The position numbers and the translations under genes are program-made. Shown here in pieces: positions 33,744 to 44,166 of a stretch of DNA of 64,000 nucleotides (its first letter is position 1; each line of letters starts with the position of its first letter). A model generated the notes under the pieces. That model was not told the origin of the DNA and did not search any database. It was given only the letters and a program-made list of their open reading frames with translations. Source of the stretch: Virgisporangium aurantiacum (lineage in GTDB: Bacteria; Actinomycetota; Actinomycetes; Mycobacteriales; Micromonosporaceae); the NCBI RefSeq assembly GCF_016863635.1, contig NZ_BOPG01000024.1, forward strand, positions 62,001 through 126,000, written 5' to 3'.

Positions 33744-33875
33744 GGCCGCGCTCCCTTGGCCGCACCTGTTAAATCTGTGTTACCGGCAACCTACGAAGGT
33801 GGGGGCCGTCCGTCAAGCCACACTCAACACTCACAGGTAACCTACACTCGACACCGGCCGAAGGAGTTGATCGTC
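33744..33875. promoter_or_regulatory. Divergent promoter region with two palindromes
   Basis: This 132-base gap separates the eight-gene minus operon from its likely regulator. It holds GTTACCGGCAAC at 33779-33790 (a 12-base palindrome with one mismatched pair) and AGGTAACCT at 33835-33843, which share the GTTACC core, plus several ACACTC repeats at 33820-33850. It is less GC-rich than its surroundings. These are candidate sites for the XRE-cupin protein; exact promoter elements are not clear. Confidence 0.5.
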
Positions 33876-34607
33876 GTGGCGTCGAACGCGTTGCCCCCCA
33901 TCGGCGCGCGCCTGCGCGCCGAGCGTCTGCGCCGCGACGTCAGCGTGCGCGGGCTCGCCCGCGAGATCGGCGTGTCGGCGAGCCTGATCTCCCAGATCGA
34001 GACGGAGAAGAGCAGCCCCTCCGTCAGCACCCTGTACGCGATCACCACCGCGCTCGGCATCTCGATCGAGGACCTGTTCGACGACGCCCCCACCCCGGTC
34101 CCGGACGCTCCGGCACCCCTCGCCGCTGTCGGCGAACCGGTGGTGACGTCGTTCGGCTCCGGCGGCCTGGGCGGTGGTGTGGGCGCGGCCCTGCTGACCG
34201 CGTTGACGACCGCCGAAACCGCGACATCCGTGCCCGCCGCGACCGGGGTGGAGGTCGGCACGAGGCTCGGACCCGTCGTCACGCCGGACCTGCGCGAGGT
34301 GTTGACGCTCGACTCCGGCGTCACCTGGGAACTGCTCGGCCGCATCCCGCACAAGCACGTCGACTTCCTGCTCATCACGTACCAACCCGGCGGAACGTCG
34401 TCGAGTTCGGGGCTGCTGATGCGGCACTCCGGCACCGAGTTCGGGTTCGTGGTCAGCGGCGAACTGACGCTCACGCTCGGCTTCGACACGCACCGGCTGC
34501 GTGCCGGGGACGCCGTCTCGTTCGACTCCTCGACGCCGCACGCCTACCGCAACGAGTCCACGGAACCGGCCGTCGGCGTGTGGTTCGTGCTCGAACGCTC
34601 CACCTGA
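33876..34607 (+). CDS. XRE family regulator with C-terminal cupin sensor domain
   Basis: 243 residues from the GTG at 33876, with AAGGAG 9 bases upstream. The helix-turn-helix (about 8-65) reads GARLRAERLRRDVSVRGLAREIGVSASLISQIETEKSSPSVSTLYAIT. A Pro/Ala-rich linker follows, and the cupin domain (about 155-240) contains HSGTEFGFVVSGELTLTLG and LRAGDAVSFDSSTPHAYRNES. XRE-cupin regulators bind small organic effectors through the cupin and commonly repress neighbouring catabolic and transport genes. It lies between the two gene sets it probably controls. Confidence 0.9.
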   Translation: MASNALPPIGARLRAERLRRDVSVRGLAREIGVSASLISQIETEKSSPSVSTLYAITTALGISIEDLFDDAPTPVPDAPAPLAAVGEPVVTSFGSGGLGGGVGAALLTALTTAETATSVPAATGVEVGTRLGPVVTPDLREVLTLDSGVTWELLGRIPHKHVDFLLITYQPGGTSSSSGLLMRHSGTEFGFVVSGELTLTLGFDTHRLRAGDAVSFDSSTPHAYRNESTEPAVGVWFVLERST

Positions 34608-34636
34608 TCATCGAGGCCTGACACCGCGCAGCTCTA

Positions 34637-34666
34637 TTGCACGGGTGTGAACAAGGAGCTTACACT
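34637..34666 (+). promoter_or_regulatory. Candidate promoter and operator for the LIV-type importer
   Basis: TTGCAC at 34637-34642 and TACACT at 34661-34666, 18 bases apart, could form -35 and -10 elements. Between them GTGTGAA (34645-34651) and TTACAC (34660-34665) form an imperfect inverted repeat. The substrate-binding gene starts 51 bases later. Weak matches, so a tentative call. Confidence 0.35.
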
Positions 34667-34717
34667 CCCGCCCAAGGCTCCTCCCCTCATCCCCAGCACA
34701 GGGAAGGGCGGACTGAC

Positions 34718-35977
34718 ATGCTGCCCCGCGCGAGACGACTCCTCCCCGCCGCCACCGTCATCCTGCTGCTGGCCACCGCCGCCTGCGAGAGCAAGTCGGC
34801 GGACGACGCGGCACCGGCGGCGGCGAGCGGCCAACCGATCACCGTCGGCTCGACGTTGTCGCTCAGCGGCGCGTTCGCGGCCACCGGCGCCATCCACAAG
34901 GTCGCCGGCGAGGCGTTCGTCGACCGGATCAACAAGGGCGGCGGCCTGCTCGGCCGTCCGGTGAAGTGGGTGGTGCGCGACGACGAGTCCGACCAGGCGA
35001 AGGTGAGCACGCTCTACGAGCAGCTCATCACGCAGGACAAGGTCGACCTGATCATGGGACCGTACGCCACCCCGAACATCCTGTCGGCGATGGCGGTCGC
35101 CGCCCGGCACCGGTACGTGCTGCCCCAGCACACCGCCGTGATCGCCCCGCAACTCACGTACGAATGCCAGTTCCCGGGCTGGTCGATCGGCCCGACACCG
35201 AACCTCTTCGTCCCCAACCAGTTGTTCGAGGCGGTGGCCTCGCTGCCCACGCCGCCGAAGCGGATCGCGGTGCTCACCAACCAGAACGGCTCCACCGACT
35301 TCGTGTCCTACGGCGCCGGCAACAACAAGACCGGCACGGTCTCTATCACCAAGGAGAAGGGGCTCGACCTGGTCCTGGAGATCCGCTACCCGCCGAACAC
35401 CACCGACTGGGCGCCGATCGCCGCGCGGGTGCGCGACGCGAAACCGGACCTCGTCATCAACAGCGGGATCGGCGTCGACCCGGTGAACCTGCTGCAGGCG
35501 ATGGCGCAGTTGAGCTACAAACCGCCGTCGATGTTCAGCCTCTTCCCGGCACCCGGCCCGCCGCTCGGGCTCGGCCCGGCGTCGGACGGGCTGCTGTCGG
35601 TCACCATCTTCGAACCGAACAAGGCGACCCTCGACAAGCTCGGCCCGACCGCCACCGACATCGTCGCCGACTTCAAGTCCCGTGCGACCGCGGCGAAACT
35701 GCCGTACACCGTCTTCGAGACGCAGGCGGCCGCCTCCTGGAACGCGTGGGAGATCCTCACCGGCGGAGTGAAGTCGGCCGGGAAGCTCGACCAGCAGGCG
35801 ATCTGCGACGCCCTGCACAAGGACGGCGCGGAGACCACGTTCAGCGGCAAGCTGACGTTCGACCCGAAGCAGAACAACTTCTGGCCGACCACCCAGAGCA
35901 TCAAGCAGATCCAGAACGGCGACTGGGTGACGGTGTGGCCGCGCGACCGCGCCGCCGGCCAGCTCAAGGGCCCGTGA
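34718..35977 (+). CDS. LIV-type ABC transporter substrate-binding lipoprotein
   Basis: 419 residues. The ATG at 34718 opens a lipoprotein signal, LLPAATVILLLATAACES, with the lipobox Cys at about residue 25, so the mature protein is membrane-anchored outside the cell. PITVGSTLSLSGAFAATG is the standard start of a branched-chain-amino-acid-type (periplasmic-binding-protein-1) receptor, followed by GRPVKWVVRDDESD and DLIMGPYATPN. LIV-type receptors take amino acids, amides, urea or aromatic acids. The ligand here is presumably the compound handled by the divergent operon. Confidence 0.9.
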   Translation: MLPRARRLLPAATVILLLATAACESKSADDAAPAAASGQPITVGSTLSLSGAFAATGAIHKVAGEAFVDRINKGGGLLGRPVKWVVRDDESDQAKVSTLYEQLITQDKVDLIMGPYATPNILSAMAVAARHRYVLPQHTAVIAPQLTYECQFPGWSIGPTPNLFVPNQLFEAVASLPTPPKRIAVLTNQNGSTDFVSYGAGNNKTGTVSITKEKGLDLVLEIRYPPNTTDWAPIAARVRDAKPDLVINSGIGVDPVNLLQAMAQLSYKPPSMFSLFPAPGPPLGLGPASDGLLSVTIFEPNKATLDKLGPTATDIVADFKSRATAAKLPYTVFETQAAASWNAWEILTGGVKSAGKLDQQAICDALHKDGAETTFSGKLTFDPKQNNFWPTTQSIKQIQNGDWVTVWPRDRAAGQLKGP

Positions 35978-35978
35978 G

Positions 35979-36848
35979 ATGACGATCGCGCAGGCCGCGC
36001 TGAGCGGGATCCTGCTCGGTGGCCTGTACGCGCTGATGGCGGCGGGCGTCTCGGTGACGTGGGGAGTGCTGCGCATCATCAACCTGGCGCACTTCGGGTT
36101 GATCCTGCTCGGCTCCTACCTCACGTTCGAGCTCGCCTCGGCGTGGAACGTCGACCCTCTCGTGACGCTGGTGGTGAGCGTCCCGGCGATGTTCCTCCTC
36201 GGCGGCGCCGCCCAGTGGGCGTTCGACTACCTGAAGATCTCCGAGCTCAACTCGCTGCTGGTGACGTTCGGGCTGCTCATCATCATCGTCCAGGCGGTGA
36301 GCAACATCTGGAGCGCCGACTTCCAACGGATGACCGCGACCGTGAACCCGTACGCCACCGGGTCCGTCCACATCGGACGGTTCGTGTTCCCGGTGCCGAC
36401 GCTGCTCGCGTTCGCCGTGGCGTCGATCGTGATCCTCGGCGCGCATCTGGTGCTACGCCGCACCTTCCTGGGCCGGGCGCTGCGCGCGTACGCCGAGGAC
36501 CGGCCCATCGCCGCGGCGTTCGGCATCGACCACCGGCGCATCGGCGTGCTGCTCGCCGCCGCGTCGGGTGCCACGGCCGCGATCGCCGGAGCGCTGTTCG
36601 CACTCGCGAACGCGCTCACCCCGGCCACCGCGTTCGAGTGGTTCGGCACCGTGTTCGCCGTCGTGATCCTCGGCGGCATCGGGCACCTCGTCGGCACGCT
36701 GGCCGCCGGGGTGTTCGTCGGCGCGCTGTCGAGCGTGGTGTCGGTGGTGCTGTCGCCCGCGGCCGCCCCGTTCGTGCTGTTCTCGGCGATCGTGCTGGCG
36801 CTGCTGCTGCGTCCGCAAGGGTTGTTCCCGGTGGGGCAGCGCCAGTGA
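35979..36848 (+). CDS. livH: LIV-type ABC transporter permease, LivH-like
   Basis: 289 residues, mostly hydrophobic with about eight membrane helices. It begins SGILLGGLYALMAAGVSVTWGVLRIINLAHFG, the LivH signature, and contains GRALRAYAEDRPIAAAFGID, the cytosolic EAA-like loop that contacts the ATPase. It is one base after the receptor stop and overlaps the next gene by four bases. With the fused protein it forms the channel. Confidence 0.92.
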   Translation: MTIAQAALSGILLGGLYALMAAGVSVTWGVLRIINLAHFGLILLGSYLTFELASAWNVDPLVTLVVSVPAMFLLGGAAQWAFDYLKISELNSLLVTFGLLIIIVQAVSNIWSADFQRMTATVNPYATGSVHIGRFVFPVPTLLAFAVASIVILGAHLVLRRTFLGRALRAYAEDRPIAAAFGIDHRRIGVLLAAASGATAAIAGALFALANALTPATAFEWFGTVFAVVILGGIGHLVGTLAAGVFVGALSSVVSVVLSPAAAPFVLFSAIVLALLLRPQGLFPVGQRQ

Positions 36849-38734
36849 CGACGCGCCGGGCTCTGATCGGTTTCCCGGTCGCGATCGCGGTGCTGGCCGC
36901 GCTGTCGCTGTACCGGGTCACGCTCGGGATCCCGTTGGCGTACCTGGTTCTGCTCACCAGCATCCTGTTCTGGGTCACGCAGGCGACGAGCTGGAACATC
37001 CTGTCGGGCTACAGCGGGTACTTCAGCTTCGGCCAGGCCGCGTACGTGGGCATCGGCGCGTACAGCACGGCCGTGCTGTTCGGCCGGCACGGCGTCAACT
37101 TCTACGTGACGGTGGTGGTGGCGGCCGCGCTGAGTGCGGTGCTGGCGCTGGCGATCGGCGCGCTGGCGTTCCGCCTGCGTTCGCTGCGCGGCGAGATCTT
37201 CGCGCTGCTGACGCTCGCGGTCCCCTTCATTCTCGCCGCCCTGGCCCGGATCAACACGACGATCGACGGCGGCCAGGGCATCATCGTCAGCGTCCCCGAC
37301 TTCCCCGCCGGCATCGGCCTGTTCCAGGATTTCCTTTACCTCATCAGCCTTCTCGTCGCCGGCGCGGCGGTCGCGGTGGCGTTCGTGATGCGCCGCACCC
37401 GCATCGGCTGGGCGCTGTCGGCCGTGCACGACGCGGAGGACGTCGCCGAGGGCCTGGGCGTGGCGACGTTCCGGTACAAGCTGCGGGCGCTGGTGGCGAG
37501 CGCGGTCATCGGCGGCGTGGGCGGCGCGGTGTTCGCGTTGCAGATCGGCTTCGTCGCCGTCGACAGCGTGTTCCACCTGACCGTGCCGTTGTTCGTCATC
37601 GTGATCAGCGTGCTCGGCGGCCGCGCCCACTGGATGGGTCCGGTGGCCGGTGCCGTTCTGGTGGTGCTTCTGCAGGACCGGCTCACCGCGTCGGGGCTGG
37701 GGGAGTGGCAGCTGATCGTCCTCGGCGCGCTGCTCATCGTCCTCGTCATCATTGCGCCGCAGGGAATCTGGCCCGAACTGAGCGCGCGTCCATTGATCGC
37801 GGTCGGCACGGCCGCGGTGGTCACCGCCGCGGTCCGGCTCGCGCTGTCGGTGGATCTGTTGGACGCGTTGCTGGCCGGCCTGTTGACCGCATCCGTCGTC
37901 GCGATGGTGCTGAACCGGCGGGCGGGGCCCGCACCGCGCGTCCGGCCCGCGGAGACCGAACACGCCGTCGCCCCCACGGTTCCATCGCCGGTCGACGGTG
38001 CCGGTCGGGTGCTGGTCGAGTGCGCGAACGTCGCCAAACACTTCGGTGGCGTGCGCGCGCTCGACGACGTCTCGCTCACCATCCACGAGGGGGAGATCGT
38101 CGGCCTCGTCGGTCCGAACGGCTCGGGCAAGTCGACGCTCGTGAGCATCCTCGCCGGCAGCCGGCGCCCGACCGCCGGCCGGCTGATCGTCGAGGGCCGC
38201 GACGTCACCGGGTGGCCGCCGCACCGCGTCGCCCACGCGGGAATCGCCCGCACGTACCAGATTCCCCGCCCGTTCACCTCGATGACGGTGCGCGACAACG
38301 TCGCCATGGCGGTCATGTTCGGCCGCACGCCGAGGGGTCTCGTCGCCGCGCGCGCCGCGGCCGACCGTCCACTGGAGACGGTGGGCCTGGCACACCTCGC
38401 CGACGCCTATCCGGCCGTTCTCAACCTGCACCAGCGGCAACTGCTGGAGATCGCGCGGGCGTTGGCGGCCGACCCGAAGGTGCTGCTGCTCGACGAGGCG
38501 CTCGCCGGCCTGAACCCGGTCGAGATCGACAACGCGGTGGCGGTGATCCGGCGGGTGCACGAGTCGGGTGTGGCCATCGTGATCGTGGAACACCTGCTGC
38601 GCGTGGTGACGCAACTCGCCACCCGTCTCGTGGTGCTCGACCGCGGCGCCCGGCTCGCCGACGGCGATCCGAAGACGGTCCTCGCCGACCCGGCGGTCGT
38701 CCGTGCCTATCTCGGGAAGCGTGCCCATGCTTGA
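36845..38734 (+). CDS. Fused LIV-type permease and ATPase (LivM-LivG fusion)
   Basis: 629 residues, GTG start in a GTGA overlap with livH. Residues about 1-355 are a LivM permease (WNILSGYSGYFSFGQAAYVGIGAY; cytosolic loop GWALSAVHDAEDVAEGLGV). After a Pro-rich linker, about 390-629 are a LivG-like ATPase with Walker A GPNGSGKST, Q-loop and IARTYQIPRPF, the LivG-specific loop. Walker B VLLLDEALAGL and the switch His (VIVEHLL) are present. The signature reads LNLHQRQLLEIARAL, not LSGGQ. Such fusions occur in other LIV-type importers. The single polypeptide fixes permease and ATPase one to one. Confidence 0.92.
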   Translation: MTTRRALIGFPVAIAVLAALSLYRVTLGIPLAYLVLLTSILFWVTQATSWNILSGYSGYFSFGQAAYVGIGAYSTAVLFGRHGVNFYVTVVVAAALSAVLALAIGALAFRLRSLRGEIFALLTLAVPFILAALARINTTIDGGQGIIVSVPDFPAGIGLFQDFLYLISLLVAGAAVAVAFVMRRTRIGWALSAVHDAEDVAEGLGVATFRYKLRALVASAVIGGVGGAVFALQIGFVAVDSVFHLTVPLFVIVISVLGGRAHWMGPVAGAVLVVLLQDRLTASGLGEWQLIVLGALLIVLVIIAPQGIWPELSARPLIAVGTAAVVTAAVRLALSVDLLDALLAGLLTASVVAMVLNRRAGPAPRVRPAETEHAVAPTVPSPVDGAGRVLVECANVAKHFGGVRALDDVSLTIHEGEIVGLVGPNGSGKSTLVSILAGSRRPTAGRLIVEGRDVTGWPPHRVAHAGIARTYQIPRPFTSMTVRDNVAMAVMFGRTPRGLVAARAAADRPLETVGLAHLADAYPAVLNLHQRQLLEIARALAADPKVLLLDEALAGLNPVEIDNAVAVIRRVHESGVAIVIVEHLLRVVTQLATRLVVLDRGARLADGDPKTVLADPAVVRAYLGKRAHA

Positions 38735-39431
38735 GGTTTCCGGCCTGGACGCCTACTACGGCGACGCGCGGGCGCTGAGCGAGGTCAGCCTGACCGTCCA
38801 CGATGGAGAGACGGTGGCGGTGATCGGGCCGAACGGTGCCGGCAAGTCGACGCTCGTCAACGCGATCGCCGGGCTGCACCCGCACCGGTCCGGCCGGATC
38901 GCCGTCGGCGGAACCGACATCACCGGCGTGCCGGCGCACCGGGTCTGCGAGCACGGCGTGGCCGTGGTGCCCGAGGGCCGGCGGGTGTTCGCGACGATGT
39001 CCGTGTACGACAACCTCTGCCTGGGCGCCTACCGCCGGACCGCCCGCGCCGGCCACAAGCAGCGGCTGGACCGCGTCTTCGACGTCTTCCCGCGCCTGCG
39101 CCAGCGCGTCACCCAACCCGCCGGCACCCTCAGCGGCGGCGAACAGCAGATGCTCGCGATCGGCCGCGCGCTCATGGCCGGCCCCACCCTGCTGCTGCTC
39201 GACGAACCGTCGCTCGGGCTGGCCCCCGTGCTGACCGACGAGGTGTTCGAGGCTCTCGGCGCGGTGGGGGCGCAGGGCGTCAGCGTGCTGCTCGTGGAAC
39301 AGGACATCGACCGCGCGCTCGACCTGGCCACCCGCACGTACCTGCTCGCCGAGGGGCGGGTCGCCGGCGAGGGCCCGTCGGCCGACCTGCGCGGCAGCGA
39401 CGAGGTGCGCCGCAGCGTCCTGGGCCTGTAA
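38727..39431 (+). CDS. livF: LIV-type ABC transporter ATPase, LivF-like
   Basis: 234 residues from the ATG at 38727, which overlaps the previous stop by eight bases; earlier in-frame codons exist but this one gives the standard LEVSGLDAYYGDARAL start. Walker A GPNGAGKST, VPEGRRVFATMSVYDNL (the LivF loop), consensus signature LSGGEQQMLAIGRAL and Walker B LLLLDEPSLGLAP are all intact. It is the second ATPase of the importer, complementing the fused LivG half whose signature is non-consensus. Confidence 0.92.
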   Translation: MLEVSGLDAYYGDARALSEVSLTVHDGETVAVIGPNGAGKSTLVNAIAGLHPHRSGRIAVGGTDITGVPAHRVCEHGVAVVPEGRRVFATMSVYDNLCLGAYRRTARAGHKQRLDRVFDVFPRLRQRVTQPAGTLSGGEQQMLAIGRALMAGPTLLLLDEPSLGLAPVLTDEVFEALGAVGAQGVSVLLVEQDIDRALDLATRTYLLAEGRVAGEGPSADLRGSDEVRRSVLGL

Positions 39432-39436
39432 TTCCC

Positions 39437-39464
39437 GGCGCCGCCGTACGGAGGCGCCGTACGG
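39437..39464. terminator. Hairpin made of two CCGTACGG palindromes
   Basis: CCGTACGG at 39444-39451 and 39457-39464 pair around AGGCG; GGCGCC also occurs at 39437 and 39453. Positioned 12 bases after the livF stop and 10 before the next gene. No T-run, so a factor-independent terminator role is uncertain, and an operator is possible. Confidence 0.4.
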
Positions 39465-39473
39465 TGATCGATC

Positions 39474-40187
39474 GTGACGTTGGTTCTGGCCTGCGCCGCC
39501 GCGTTCGTGCTGGCCGTGCTGTCGGCGGTGGCCGGCTTCGGTGGCGGGGCGCTGCTGCTGCCGGTGTTCACCGCGCTGTTCGGCCTGCGCGCCGCCGTGC
39601 CGATGCTCACCCTCGCCCAGTTGTCCAGCAACGGCAGCCGCGTGTGGCTCAACCGCCGCGACCTACGCTGGCCCCTCGTGGGCTGGTTCGCCCTCGGCGC
39701 CGTCCCCCTTGCCGTGGCCGGCGCGCTGCTGCTGGCCCACGCCCCGCTCGCCCCGCTGAAGCGACTCCTCGGCGTGTTCCTGCTCGCCGTGGTCGCCTGG
39801 CGCCGGCTCAACCCCCATCCCCGCAAACCCGCCGACGCGACGTTCGCCGGCATCGGCGCCGCCTCCGGTCTCGGCTCCGCTTTGCTAGGGTCGGTCGGCC
39901 CGCTGACCGCGCCGTTCTTCCTCGCCTACGGCCTCACCCGCGCGGCGTACATCGGCACCGAAGCGGCCGCGGCGCTCACCATGCACCTGACCAAGGTCGC
40001 CGCCTACGGCGCCGGCGACCTGCTGACGGGCCGCATCCTGCTGTTCGGCGCCGCCCTGACCCCGTCCACGCTGGCGGGCGCGTGGGTCGGCAAGAGGGTG
40101 GTGGGCCGGATCAGCGACCGCACCTTCGTGGTGCTGGTCGAGGCCGGCCTCGTGACCGCCGGAGTGCTCTTCCTGGCGGGCTTCTGA
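39474..40187 (+). CDS. TauE/SafE family sulfite or organic-anion exporter
   Basis: 237 residues, GTG start, with about seven membrane helices. The duplicated family motif is visible as AGFGGGALLLPVF in the first half and GLGSALLGSVGPLTAPFFL in the second. TauE/SafE proteins export sulfite, sulfoacetate or other small anions produced by catabolism. Its position after the importer could mean removal of a by-product, but a possible hairpin lies between, so the link is weak. Confidence 0.85.
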   Translation: MTLVLACAAAFVLAVLSAVAGFGGGALLLPVFTALFGLRAAVPMLTLAQLSSNGSRVWLNRRDLRWPLVGWFALGAVPLAVAGALLLAHAPLAPLKRLLGVFLLAVVAWRRLNPHPRKPADATFAGIGAASGLGSALLGSVGPLTAPFFLAYGLTRAAYIGTEAAAALTMHLTKVAAYGAGDLLTGRILLFGAALTPSTLAGAWVGKRVVGRISDRTFVVLVEAGLVTAGVLFLAGF

Positions 40188-40209
40188 GGGCGCTCGTTCA
40201 CGGTCGCGG

Positions 40210-41838
<1,629 letters not shown>

Positions 41839-41937
41839 GTCGTGAGGGTAGGTACGCCTCCACGCGCGCCGCTTCGGCGGCATCACGGAAGTCCGGCCCG
41901 GGTTTTCCTACGATTGTCGAAAGGCGAGGGGGGACGG

Positions 41938-42957
41938 GTGCCGGACTCGGGGCAGGTGCAGGCCGCGGTGGACCAGCTGGCGGCGACGCTGGGCCATGCC
42001 GTGCTGATCGAGGACGGCCGGCACCGGCCGCTGTGGTGGAGCGTCCAGGGCGAGGTGGACACGGTGCGGGCGCACACGATCCTGCAACGCACCGTCGGTC
42101 CGGAGGCGGTGGCGCTGGTGGCCCGGATGCGGTTGGCGACCGCGACCGGACCGGTACGCACCCCCGCCGTTCCGGAGGCCGACATGCAGGCCCGCTGGTG
42201 CGTGCCGATGCGCGACGGCACCGACCTGCTCGGCTACCTCTGGGTGCTCGACGGCGACGGCACGGTCGCACCGGACCAGCTGCCCGGGCTCGTCGCGTGC
42301 GCCGACCTGGCCGCCTCGGTGCTGGCCCGGCAGCGGGCGTCCGATCAGGGACACGAGCGGCGGCGGTCGGCGTTGCTGGCGCGGTTGGCGAAGGGCGCGG
42401 ACGCCGACGCCGCGACGGAACTGGTCGCCCTGGAGAACCTCGACGCCGACGCGACCGTGGTGGTCTACGGCCCGGCGCGCGCCGGCGGGTGGGGGTTGGG
42501 CGCCGGTCTCAGCGTGCATCTCCAACCGGTGCCCGGTGACCCGCCGACGAGCGGCCCGCCGCTGCCGCTGGCCGACCTGCGCCGGGCCGTCGAGCGGGCC
42601 GACAGCACGGTCCGGGCGCTGCGGGCCGGCGCGCTATTGCGCACCCCGTCCTGGGACGCGCTCGGTGCCTGGCACCTCGTCGTGGCGGCACCCGCCGACC
42701 TGTCGCCGGGCGACATCCACCCGGGCGTGCGGGCGCTGGCGGCGTTGCCCCGCGCCGACCTGCTGACCACGGCCCGCGTCGTGCTCGAACTGGGCGGGGA
42801 CGTCGCGCGGGCGACCGCCGAACTGCACATCCACCGGACGACGTTGTACTACCGCCTCGACCGGATCGAGGCGGTCGCGGGCGTGGACCTGAAGGCCGGA
42901 CCCGACCGCGGCGACCTGCTCATGGCGCTGCGCCTCGCGGCCTACCGCGAGGCGTAG
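41938..42957 (+). CDS. PucR family transcriptional regulator, likely regulator of pruA
   Basis: 339 residues from the GTG at 41938 (GAGGGGGG upstream). The N-terminal half resembles the GAF-like ligand domain of PucR-type regulators (AVLIEDGRHRPLWWSVQGEVDTVR). The C-terminus holds the diagnostic helix-turn-helix, ELGGDVARATAELHIHRTTLYYRLDRIEAVAGVDL. PucR-type activators in actinomycetes commonly switch on proline or purine breakdown. Divergence from pruA over a 99-base gap makes proline-linked control the best guess. Confidence 0.85.
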   Translation: MPDSGQVQAAVDQLAATLGHAVLIEDGRHRPLWWSVQGEVDTVRAHTILQRTVGPEAVALVARMRLATATGPVRTPAVPEADMQARWCVPMRDGTDLLGYLWVLDGDGTVAPDQLPGLVACADLAASVLARQRASDQGHERRRSALLARLAKGADADAATELVALENLDADATVVVYGPARAGGWGLGAGLSVHLQPVPGDPPTSGPPLPLADLRRAVERADSTVRALRAGALLRTPSWDALGAWHLVVAAPADLSPGDIHPGVRALAALPRADLLTTARVVLELGGDVARATAELHIHRTTLYYRLDRIEAVAGVDLKAGPDRGDLLMALRLAAYREA

Positions 42958-43044
42958 CCGTTCGACATTTGTAGCAACGGGACGGCGGTATTTGAGCGTC
43001 GGCGCCGAAGCGTCGATGCCCGTCGCGGGCCTACGGTCGCCGGC

Positions 43045-44166
43045 ATGAACACCGCGGACGTCCTCGTCGTCGGCGCCGGTGCCATCGGCGCGAGTTGCGC
43101 CCACCACCTGGCCGGGCGCGGCCTGACGGTCGTCGTGGTCGACCGGTTCGACGGGCCGGCCGAGGGGAGCACCGGCCGGTCGTTCGCGTCGATCCGCGCG
43201 CAGTGGGCGGATCCGTTGAACATCGAGATGTCGTGGCGCAGCATCCGCGCCTACCGCGACCTCGACGTCGGCTACCGCCCCACCGGGTACCTGTTCCTCG
43301 TCCCGGCGGCGGCGTGGGCGGCGCACCTCGCCGCGGTGGACCTGCAACGCGCCCACGGGGTGCCGGTCGACGTCCTCGACGTCGACGCCGCGTCGGCGGT
43401 CACGCCGTTCGACGCGGAAGGGGTCGCCGGCGCCACCTGGGGGCCGGCCGACGGCGTCGTCGATCCGCACCTGGCGACGGCCGCCTACCTCGGCCTGGCC
43501 CGGGCGCGCGGCGCGGCCGTGCGGTTCCGCCACGAGGTGACGGCGATCGCGCCGGACGGCGACGGCTGGCGGGTCGAGGCCGGCGGCGAGCTTTTCCGCG
43601 TGCGGTACGTGGTGAACGCGGCCGGTGGCTGGGCGGGGGAGGTGGCGGCGCTCGCCGGGCTGCGGGTGCCGGTCGTCCACTCGCGCCGCAACATCTACGC
43701 GACCGCGCCGGACGCCCTCCCGACGACGCTGCCGATGACCATCGACCTCGGCTCCGGCGTCTACGTCCGCAGCGAGGGCGACCGCCTCCTGTTCGGCGGC
43801 GCCCGCCCCGACGAGCCCGACGGCTACCGCCTCGACGTGGACTGGCCGTGGATGGAGGGCCTGCTGGAGCGCGCGGTGGCGCGGTTCCCGTGGCTGGCGG
43901 ACCTGCCGCTGGACCGGACGGCGTGCTGGGCCGGCACCTACGAGAACACCCCCGACCACCACGGCATCCTCGGCGCCGACCCGACCGCGCCGACGTGGGT
44001 CAACGCCTGCGGCTTCTCCGGCCACGGCCTGATGCAGGCACCCGAGATCGGACGGCTGGCCGCCGAACAGGTGGCCACCGGCGGGATCGACAGCCTCGAC
44101 GTGACACCGTTGCGTCTGGACCGCTTCGCCGACGCGACGGCGACGAACGTGGAGTTGGTGTTCTGA
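43045..44166 (+). CDS. FAD-dependent oxidoreductase, DAO / sarcosine-oxidase type
   Basis: 373 residues. The FAD dinucleotide-binding motif opens the protein (DVLVVGAGAIGASCAHHLAGRGLTVVVVD). The DAO-family second motif VVDPHLATAAYLGLARARG and the C-terminal GFSGHGLMQAPEIGRLAAEQV follow. It would oxidise an amine or N-methyl amino acid with transfer of electrons to oxygen or a quinone. Proline-related oxidation is tempting beside pruA but cannot be shown; it is not a proline dehydrogenase of the PutA fold. It overlaps the VOC gene by one base. Confidence 0.85.
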   Translation: MNTADVLVVGAGAIGASCAHHLAGRGLTVVVVDRFDGPAEGSTGRSFASIRAQWADPLNIEMSWRSIRAYRDLDVGYRPTGYLFLVPAAAWAAHLAAVDLQRAHGVPVDVLDVDAASAVTPFDAEGVAGATWGPADGVVDPHLATAAYLGLARARGAAVRFRHEVTAIAPDGDGWRVEAGGELFRVRYVVNAAGGWAGEVAALAGLRVPVVHSRRNIYATAPDALPTTLPMTIDLGSGVYVRSEGDRLLFGGARPDEPDGYRLDVDWPWMEGLLERAVARFPWLADLPLDRTACWAGTYENTPDHHGILGADPTAPTWVNACGFSGHGLMQAPEIGRLAAEQVATGGIDSLDVTPLRLDRFADATATNVELVF

